A stretch of DNA of 64,000 nucleotides, from positions 26,899 through 90,898 of the forward strand of contig CAMJBL010000006.1 in assembly GCA_946403845.1 (NCBI GenBank), given 5' to 3'. The notes below the pieces were generated by a model, which saw nothing but the letters and a program-made list of their open reading frames with translations, did not search any database and was not told the DNA's origin. Shown here piece after piece: positions 52,146 to 58,790 of this stretch. The position numbers and the translations under genes were made by a program. The first letter of the stretch is position 1. Each line of letters begins with the position of its first letter. Origin of the DNA: an uncultured Prevotella sp. (GTDB taxonomy: Bacteria > Bacteroidota > Bacteroidia > Bacteroidales > Bacteroidaceae).

Positions 52146-53243
52146 TTATTTCTTCTTTGTCTGCATAAAGCGGAGGGTTTTGGCCTGTTCCAGGATGAGG
52201 TCGGCCAGGCGGGCGTTGGCATCGTTTTTGCCGTTGACGGTGTCGTAGACGAACTTCAGGCCCTCGGCGCTGCCATCGTGCTTCAGGGCGTAGACCAGAG
52301 AGAGGTATTGCAGGGCGGTGCCCGACGAGAGGATATCGAGGTCGGTGATGGCCAGCTGCGAGAGCGCCAGCTGATAGGCATCGTCGCTGTTGTCGTCGAT
52401 GAACTGCTGCACGTCGCCGAGGGTCTCCAGGCCGAACGACTCGAGCAGCGGGAGGTAATGCATGACCGAAACGGGATAGATCTCCGCCTGATTGACGGCG
52501 GCGATGCGCCGGTTGAGACGGTCGAAGGGATGGAGCTCGAGGTAGCTGCGGAAGGAGTCGCCCGACAGCGCCACCTCGTCGAGCTGGCCGCTCTTGACCA
52601 GCGTCTGTACCTGACGGCGGTAGTCGGTGAGCACGATGCGCAGACGGCTGAACTCATCGTCGACCAGTTCGAGCATGCCCGCCAGGCGGCTGAACTGGCG
52701 CTTGTATTCACGCGGGATCTTGACCTCGCCCTTGTAGCCGGTATCGTGCTCGATGGTGGACCACACATGCTGCAGCGCCGTACGCATCTGCAGCTCGAAG
52801 CGCAGGTTGCCTAAGTCGGGGTCGAGGTCGCGGTCCTTCTCCTGGAAGCGGCAGATATAGTGCAGCGAGTTGTAGCCGAAGCTGTCGAGCTGGTGGAGCT
52901 TACGCTTGTCGACACTCTCCTGCCAGTCGATGTCGAAGACACGCTTGGCGATGACCGCCACCTTGTCGACCTCGTCGGTATAGAAGGTGATGACACGCAG
53001 GCCCACGAGGTCGGTGATATCGTAAATGCTCTTGTACTTGGCACCCTTGCGTTCGAGTTTGCCCGCCAGCGACTGTTCGGTCTTCACGCGGTATTCAAAG
53101 GCCGTTACGTAGATGCTCTGCTCGCGGAGCGCCCGGCGCAGCAGGTCGTAGGCCTTCTTGGCCAGCTCTTCCAACTTGGGCTGCAGTTCGCGGTATTGCT
53201 GCAGCAGTGCTTCACCATGGGGATCGAGTATCACATTGTCCAT
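52146..53243 (-). CDS. RelA/SpoT-domain (p)ppGpp synthetase-like protein
   Basis: A 365-aa cytoplasmic protein with a RelA/SpoT nucleotidyltransferase domain (about 25-210): AFEYRVKTEQSLAGKLERKG, YDITDLVGLRVITFYTDEVDKV, FGYNSLHYICRF and RFELQMRTALQHVWSTIEHDTGYKGE. There is no HD hydrolase, TGS or ACT domain, so it is a small synthetase-type protein, longer than the usual 200-260 residues because of a helical C-terminus (about 215-365, possibly TPR-like). The family makes (p)ppGpp from ATP and GDP/GTP; some members modify tRNA or make pApp instead. First gene of the operon with the PAP2 and EptA genes, with its own promoter in the divergent gap to the PL11 operon. Confidence 0.9.
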   Translation of the reverse strand: MDNVILDPHGEALLQQYRELQPKLEELAKKAYDLLRRALREQSIYVTAFEYRVKTEQSLAGKLERKGAKYKSIYDITDLVGLRVITFYTDEVDKVAVIAKRVFDIDWQESVDKRKLHQLDSFGYNSLHYICRFQEKDRDLDPDLGNLRFELQMRTALQHVWSTIEHDTGYKGEVKIPREYKRQFSRLAGMLELVDDEFSRLRIVLTDYRRQVQTLVKSGQLDEVALSGDSFRSYLELHPFDRLNRRIAAVNQAEIYPVSVMHYLPLLESFGLETLGDVQQFIDDNSDDAYQLALSQLAITDLDILSSGTALQYLSLVYALKHDGSAEGLKFVYDTVNGKNDANARLADLILEQAKTLRFMQTKKK

Positions 53244-53274
53244 AAATCGATTGTTCTTAGTCGTAATTCTGCCA

Positions 53275-53306
53275 CAAAAGTAGTAATTTTATCGAAAACC
53301 ACCAAA
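53275..53306 (-). promoter_or_regulatory. Promoter for the alarmone-synthetase/PAP2/EptA operon
   Basis: Minus strand TTTG (53306-53303), a 20-base spacer and TACTTTTG (53282-53275), 32 bases upstream of the ATG at 53243. Confidence 0.75.
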
Positions 53307-53321
53307 TATTCACCCCATTTC

Positions 53322-53352
53322 TTGCAATATTGCGCAATTATTCGTATATTTG
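53322..53352 (+). promoter_or_regulatory. Promoter for the PL11/SpoIIE/GH105/GH2 operon
   Basis: TTG (53322-53324), a 20-base spacer and TATATTTG (53345-53352), followed by CACC, 29 bases before the ATG at 53382. It is divergent from the alarmone-synthetase promoter, and the two -33 boxes are only 15 bases apart. Confidence 0.75.
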
Positions 53353-53381
53353 CACCACAAATCCAAACGTACTCTGAACAG

Positions 53382-55256
53382 ATGAAACGAAAACTAATCT
53401 TAACTGCCCTCCTATTTGGCATGTTTACAGCGGTTGCCCAGCCGAACTACGACATGCAGCACATCAAGCGCGAACGGCTGAACCGCGGTGTGGTGGCCAT
53501 CCGCAGCGGCCAGCAGGTCATCGTGAGCTGGCGCACGCTCACCACCGACGCTATCCATCAGCCTTACGATATCTTCCGCAACGGGGAGAAACTGAACCGC
53601 GAGCCCCTGACCAAAGGCGGCACCTTCTTCATCGACGCGGCACCACTTGCGACGGCTGCCACCTATGAGGTGCGCGGGGGCCGCATCAACGGAAGCTATA
53701 CCCTCGCTGCCGATGCGCCCGACGGCTACCTGACGGTGAAACTGCAGAAGCCCGCCGACGGTGAGACGCCCGACGGCAGACGCTACTTCTACGCCGCCAA
53801 CGATGCCAGTGTGGGCGATGTGGATGGCGACGGACAATATGAGATCTTTCTGAAATGGGACCCCTCGAACGCCCACGACAATGCCCACGACGGCTATACA
53901 GGCCCCACCCTTTTCGATTGTTACCGCCTGGACGGCACCCGCCTCTGGCGCATCGACCTGGGCAGGAATATCCGCAGCGGCGCCCACTATACCCCCTTCA
54001 TCGTGTATGACCTCGACGGCGACGGCAAGGCCGAGCTGATGGTGCGCACCAGCGACGGCACGCGCGACGGACAGGGCCGCGTGATCGGCGACTCGCTGGC
54101 CGACTACCGCCACAAGGGGCCCGACCGCATCGGGCGCATCCTGACGGGAAAGGAATACATCACCATCTTCAACGGACTGACGGGCGCGGCGATGGACAGC
54201 CAGCCCTACATCCCCGAGCGCGGCGACCTGAAAGGCTGGGGTGACGAGAAGGCCAACCGCAGCGACCGCATGCTGGCGGCCGTGGGCTACCTGGACGGCC
54301 AGAAGGCATCGGCCATCTTCTGCAGAGGCTATTATACCCGTTCGGTGCTCGCCGCCTGGGACTGGGACGGCAAGAAGCTGAAAAGCCGATGGGTGTTTGA
54401 CACCAACCAGCCCGAATGGGCCAGCTATGCCGGACAGGGCAACCATAACCTGCGCGTGGCCGACGTCGACGGCGACGGCTGCGACGAGATTACCTACGGC
54501 TCGATGGCGGTGGACCACGACGGACGCGGTCTCTACAACACGGGCATGGGACATGGCGACGCCATCCACCTGACGGCCTTCGACCCCAAGAGCCGTGAGC
54601 TGCAGGTATGGGACTGTCACGAGAACCGTCGCGACGGCTCTGACTTCCGCAATGCCCGCACCGGCGAGGTGATTTTCAAGGTGCCCTCGACGGCGGATGT
54701 AGGGCGCGCGATGGCGGCTGACATCGACCCCACAAGCCCGGGCGTGGAGATGTGGAGCGCCGACAGTCACGGCATCCGCAACCTCAAGGGCGACATCATC
54801 AACGCCGCCAAGGATGCCGACGACCCGCAGCACAACAACTACCTTATGCTCGGCGGACGCTGGCTGCCGATGAACTTCGGCATCTGGTGGGACGGCGACC
54901 TGCTGCGCGAGATGCTCGACAGAGGGAGGGTGTCGAAATACAACTGGGAAAGCAACACCATCGAGGATGTGCTGACCCTGCCGGGCATCGTGTTCAACAA
55001 CGGCTCGAAGTCGAATCCCTGCCTGAGCGCCGACATCCTGGGCGACTGGCGCGAGGAGGTGATCGCACGCACACCCGACAGCAGCGAGCTGCGCATCTTC
55101 GTATCGCCCATCGCCACCGACTACCGCATCAACTGCCTGATGGAGGATATCCCCTACCGCCTGTCGACGGCGACACAGAACGTGGGCTACAACCAGCCCT
55201 CGGAAACGGGCTTCTACCTGGGGCCCGACGAGACCGTCAATCCATTTCTGAAATAA
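53382..55256 (+). CDS. PL11 rhamnogalacturonan lyase
   Basis: A 624-aa secreted lyase of family 11 (signal MKRKLILTALLFGMFTAVAQ). The catalytic domain fills the protein: RLNRGVVAIRSGQQVIVSWR, DVDGDGQYEIFLKWDPSNAHDN, YDLDGDGKAELMVRTSDG, NHNLRVADVDGDGCDEITYG, GDWREEVIARTPDSSELRIF, ending just after NVGYNQPSETGFYLGPDE. Unlike the two other PL11 proteins in the window it has no C-terminal sorting tail, so it is probably periplasmic or differently exported. The ATG at 53382 is chosen because it starts the signal peptide; the reading frame itself is open much further upstream. It opens the operon whose other enzymes (GH105, GH2) act on its products, which makes rhamnogalacturonan I the clear substrate. 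Confidence 0.95.
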   Translation: MKRKLILTALLFGMFTAVAQPNYDMQHIKRERLNRGVVAIRSGQQVIVSWRTLTTDAIHQPYDIFRNGEKLNREPLTKGGTFFIDAAPLATAATYEVRGGRINGSYTLAADAPDGYLTVKLQKPADGETPDGRRYFYAANDASVGDVDGDGQYEIFLKWDPSNAHDNAHDGYTGPTLFDCYRLDGTRLWRIDLGRNIRSGAHYTPFIVYDLDGDGKAELMVRTSDGTRDGQGRVIGDSLADYRHKGPDRIGRILTGKEYITIFNGLTGAAMDSQPYIPERGDLKGWGDEKANRSDRMLAAVGYLDGQKASAIFCRGYYTRSVLAAWDWDGKKLKSRWVFDTNQPEWASYAGQGNHNLRVADVDGDGCDEITYGSMAVDHDGRGLYNTGMGHGDAIHLTAFDPKSRELQVWDCHENRRDGSDFRNARTGEVIFKVPSTADVGRAMAADIDPTSPGVEMWSADSHGIRNLKGDIINAAKDADDPQHNNYLMLGGRWLPMNFGIWWDGDLLREMLDRGRVSKYNWESNTIEDVLTLPGIVFNNGSKSNPCLSADILGDWREEVIARTPDSSELRIFVSPIATDYRINCLMEDIPYRLSTATQNVGYNQPSETGFYLGPDETVNPFLK

Positions 55257-55279
55257 TCATTACTAATGACTATAACGAC

Positions 55280-57637
55280 ATGAAAAGAATCTATCATTTC
55301 GCAATGATGCTCACCGCAGCATCGCTTCTCGCCCTGACAGCCTGTAAGAGCGGGAAGCCATCGGATGAAGGCCATACAAGGGCCCTCCGACAGATACAGA
55401 ACGCCTATGAGGAGAGAGACTATCAGGAACTGCTACGGCTGGCAGACAGTCTGTGCACCATCGGCGAACTGAGCGAGCCCGAGGCCTACTACTGGCAGGG
55501 CTATGCCAGCGACCGCACCAAGCAGCTGCGCATGGCAGAGTTCTACTGGAAGACGGCCGTCGCCCAGACCAGCAACTCCACCGAGCCTGAGGATCTGGCC
55601 ATCTATGCCAAGTCGGCCAGCCACCTGGCCAATGTACTGGGATCGCGAGGCGAGTATGAGGTGGTGCTCGACATCATACAACCCGTGGTGAACCGCCTGA
55701 AGGAGCTGAAATGCGACACGATGAGCGACTACAACAACCTGGTGCTGATGATCGGCCTGTGTCAGTCGCGCTTCGGTTTGTCGAGGGATGCCGCCAACGA
55801 GAGCTATGAGCAGGCCTATCAAACGCACATGAAGAATATCGAGGAGCACCGCTCGGACGAGGCCTACAAGAATGCCATCGCCGGTGTGGTGAACATCGCC
55901 TATAACTGCAACGAGACCCAGTCGTATCGCGAGGCCATCCTGTGGATAGACCGCTATGGCGAGCTGATCCGACAGTATGAGCAGCGTAATGCCGCCGATG
56001 GCATCTACATAGACCGCCAGTGGGCACGCTACGACATCTACCGCGCCATCGCCCTCGACGGTCTGGGACAGAAGGACGAGGCTGCCAAGGTATACGAGCA
56101 CTATCTGACCACCCAGTACAGCAAGACCCCCGAGGGCCGCATCGCCGTGAACGACTACCTGACAGTCGCCGGGCGCTGGGACGAGGTGGCCGATAACTAC
56201 GAATGTCTCGACGAGCTGCTGGGACATCAGAACTACTCCATCGAGGATTTCCAGAAGATGGTGCTCCCGAAATTCAAGGCCAACCTGCAGGCTGGCCGTC
56301 GGGACTCGGCAATGGCCGTGGCCCTCGACATCAGCCACTCACTCGACACAGCCATCACCCAGGCCCGCAAGCAGGATGCCCAGGAACTGGCGGTGATCCG
56401 TCAGAAGGCAGAGAAACTGGCTGCCGACGAGGCCCTGGCCACCCGGCAGCGCACCAACAACCTGTTTCTGGCCCTCGCCCTGGTATTCTGCGGATTTGCC
56501 GTCTACACCTACTACCGCCATCTGAAAACCATCCGCGGCATCAAGAAGCACCGTGAACTGAAGGAGGCCTACACCGAGTTGGAGACCACCAAGACGATGA
56601 TAAACAAGGGTATTCTGGAACAGGACATCGCCCGCAACATCCAGTTGGCGATGACACCCGACGCCCCACCCCAGCACGCCGATATCCATCTGGCCGCCTC
56701 GCTGAAACCCGCCGACGAGAAAGATTGCGACCTCTACGACTATTTCGTGAGCAACGACAAGTTCTTCTTCTGCATCGGCGATGCCAAAGGCAAGGGTATC
56801 AACGTCTCGACGGCGATGGCCATCACCAGAACGGAATTCCGCAGTCTGGCCAGCGACGAAGTTGATCCGACAGAGATCGTAACATCCATCAACAAGAAGC
56901 TCACCGACCGCCAGATCCCCGACATGGCCGTCACGCTGCTCGTGGGTATCCTCGACCTCACCACAGGCCGTCTGCGCTATACCAACGCCGGGCAGACAGC
57001 ACCCTTGCTGGTAGGCTCCGGCATCGGCCTGCTGCCTGTAGACCAGAATGCGGCAGTAGGCACCCATGCCGACTTCCGCTACACCACCCAGGAGACACGC
57101 ATCGACCCGGGAACGCTCATCTTCCTCTACACCCAGGATCTGCTGGAGGCTAAGAACGACGCTGGCGACACTTACGGCCAGCGCCGCATGATGGGCGAGA
57201 GTCTGCAGGCCTCGAAGATGCTCAGCGAGAAGCTCACACCCGAAGCCTTCGACAAATGGATGCAGGAGGCCATCGCCCACTTCACCGGACAGGAAGCCGC
57301 AGACGTGAAGCTCACCATGTTTACCATCCAGTATAAGCAGCTCACCCCCGGTGCCCCTTATCAGCGGAGCATCTCCTTCTCGAACGACCCCAAGGACGAG
57401 GCCTATATCGCCTACTTCACGAAGGAGGCCTGCATGGCTGTCGGCATGAAGGAGAGAGCCGGCGACACGATTGCCGAGGAGATGGAAACCTTGGTGAAGG
57501 ACCTGATGAAGGAGGCCTATCCCGACGGTACCAAGGGCGATGTACACATTGAGGCCCACGCCGAAGACGACGCGCTGCAGTTTATCATCTCGGCAGGCAC
57601 GAAGACAGTAACCATATCAAAAAATATCACAAACTAA
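55280..57637 (+). CDS. TPR sensor protein with C-terminal SpoIIE-type phosphatase domain
   Basis: A 785-aa protein. The N-terminal signal ends ALTAC (Cys22), so it may be a lipoprotein. TPR-like helical repeats cover about 30-370, one transmembrane helix lies at about 394-413, a coiled coil at 415-455 (ELKEAYTELETTKTMINKGILEQ), and a PP2C/SpoIIE Ser/Thr phosphatase domain from about 446 to 690. The phosphatase has D501 in IGDAKGKGINVSTAM and D548 in PDMAVTLLVGILDL. The usual TDG motif reads TQD (Gln619-Asp620), so a metal ligand may be altered. The last 95 residues (from AYQRSISFSND) weakly resemble an anti-sigma-type ATPase fold. The start ATG at 55280 is 24 bases after the PL11 stop. It is the only regulator inside the rhamnogalacturonan operon. 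Confidence 0.85.
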   Translation: MKRIYHFAMMLTAASLLALTACKSGKPSDEGHTRALRQIQNAYEERDYQELLRLADSLCTIGELSEPEAYYWQGYASDRTKQLRMAEFYWKTAVAQTSNSTEPEDLAIYAKSASHLANVLGSRGEYEVVLDIIQPVVNRLKELKCDTMSDYNNLVLMIGLCQSRFGLSRDAANESYEQAYQTHMKNIEEHRSDEAYKNAIAGVVNIAYNCNETQSYREAILWIDRYGELIRQYEQRNAADGIYIDRQWARYDIYRAIALDGLGQKDEAAKVYEHYLTTQYSKTPEGRIAVNDYLTVAGRWDEVADNYECLDELLGHQNYSIEDFQKMVLPKFKANLQAGRRDSAMAVALDISHSLDTAITQARKQDAQELAVIRQKAEKLAADEALATRQRTNNLFLALALVFCGFAVYTYYRHLKTIRGIKKHRELKEAYTELETTKTMINKGILEQDIARNIQLAMTPDAPPQHADIHLAASLKPADEKDCDLYDYFVSNDKFFFCIGDAKGKGINVSTAMAITRTEFRSLASDEVDPTEIVTSINKKLTDRQIPDMAVTLLVGILDLTTGRLRYTNAGQTAPLLVGSGIGLLPVDQNAAVGTHADFRYTTQETRIDPGTLIFLYTQDLLEAKNDAGDTYGQRRMMGESLQASKMLSEKLTPEAFDKWMQEAIAHFTGQEAADVKLTMFTIQYKQLTPGAPYQRSISFSNDPKDEAYIAYFTKEACMAVGMKERAGDTIAEEMETLVKDLMKEAYPDGTKGDVHIEAHAEDDALQFIISAGTKTVTISKNITN

Positions 57638-57641
57638 AGAA

Positions 57642-58790
57642 ATGAGAAAAACGATTCTACTTCTCGCCCTGACATTCGCCAGCGCCGCGTTTGCCCAGAG
57701 CGAATCAGCAGGCGACGTGATGAAGACCCTGCACAAGGTGAACGACTACTTCATGATGAAGTATGCCGACCCCACGCTACCTACCAACGTCAACCGCGTA
57801 AGACCCTCGTCGCTGTGGACACGCGCCGTATATTACGAAGGACTGATTGCCCTCTACGAGATCGACAACGATCCGCGTTATATCGACTATACCGACCGCT
57901 GGGGGAGCTTCCACAAGTGGACACCCCGCAACGGCGTGAAGACCAACGATGCCGACGACCAGTGCTGCGGACAGACGTTCTTCGACAGGTATATGCAGAG
58001 CGGCGGCGACGAGAAGATAAAACCCATTTTGGAGAACCTCAACAACCAGATGCAGACACCCAACACCCAGAAGCCTGAGGCTGAAGGGTCGCTCTACGGC
58101 TGGTGGACGTGGATTGACGCCATCCAGATGGCAATGCCCGTCTATATGCAGGCCTATAAGGTGACGGGCGAACGCAAATATGCCGACCATGCGATGAAGA
58201 TGTACCTCTGGACGCGCAACACCCTCGCTGGCGGACTCTTCAACCAGAAGGAAGGGCTCTGGTGGCGCGACAAGGACTATGTGGCACCCTATCAGACCCC
58301 CGACGGCAAGAACTGCTACTGGAGTCGTGGCAACGGTTGGGTATATGCCGCCCTCGTGCGTTGCATGAACCTGCTCTCGCCGAAAGACAAATACTACAAG
58401 TTATTGAAGAAGGATTTTCTGCTAATGAGTGAGGCACTGAGGAAGTGTCAGCGTCAGGAGGATGGCTTGTGGAATCCCAGTCTTGTTTCGTATGCCGACT
58501 ATGGTGGCAAGGAGATGACGGGTACCGCCCTCTTCCTCTACGGCATGGCGTGGGGCATCCAGAAGGGCTACCTCAAGGCCAATGTCTACCGTCCTGTCTG
58601 CGACCGCGCCTGGGAGGCTCTCGTGCGCGACTGTGTGCATCCCGACGGCTTCCTCGGCTGGGCGCAGGGCACCGGCAAGGACCCCTCGGCAGGCCAACCC
58701 CTCTCCTACACGAAGGTTCCCGACTTCGAGGACTACGGCACCGGCTGTTTCCTCCTCGGCGGATGTGAATACTATAAGCTTGTGAAATAA
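57642..58790 (+). CDS. GH105 unsaturated rhamnogalacturonyl hydrolase
   Basis: A 382-aa protein (signal MRKTILLLALTFASAAFA) of the GH105/GH88 (alpha/alpha)6-barrel family, which removes the unsaturated galacturonic acid left on oligosaccharides by PL11 and other lyases. Characteristic stretches: SSLWTRAVYYEGLIALYEI, ADDQCCGQTFFDRYM, GWWTWIDAIQMAMPVY with the probable catalytic Asp159, GLWWRDKDY, YWSRGNGWVYAALV and MTGTALFLYGMAWGIQKGYL. Length fits the family. The start lies four bases after the SpoIIE gene and its stop overlaps the GH2 start (TAATG), so it is tightly co-expressed. It catalyses the step after the lyase. Confidence 0.94.
   Translation: MRKTILLLALTFASAAFAQSESAGDVMKTLHKVNDYFMMKYADPTLPTNVNRVRPSSLWTRAVYYEGLIALYEIDNDPRYIDYTDRWGSFHKWTPRNGVKTNDADDQCCGQTFFDRYMQSGGDEKIKPILENLNNQMQTPNTQKPEAEGSLYGWWTWIDAIQMAMPVYMQAYKVTGERKYADHAMKMYLWTRNTLAGGLFNQKEGLWWRDKDYVAPYQTPDGKNCYWSRGNGWVYAALVRCMNLLSPKDKYYKLLKKDFLLMSEALRKCQRQEDGLWNPSLVSYADYGGKEMTGTALFLYGMAWGIQKGYLKANVYRPVCDRAWEALVRDCVHPDGFLGWAQGTGKDPSAGQPLSYTKVPDFEDYGTGCFLLGGCEYYKLVK

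Noticed and set aside
52860..53381. Upstream extension of the third PL11 frame to 52860
   Set aside because: The frame is open by chance opposite the RelA/SpoT gene; the signal peptide and promoter place the start at 53382.
53412..54833. 473-codon open frame on the minus strand opposite the third PL11 gene
   Set aside because: It lies wholly antisense to a certain enzyme gene in G/C-rich sequence; its translation has biased composition (V, A, H, G) and no signal, motif or start context.
56339..57559. 406-codon minus-strand frame opposite the SpoIIE gene
   Set aside because: Antisense shadow of well-supported coding sequence with no recognisable domain.
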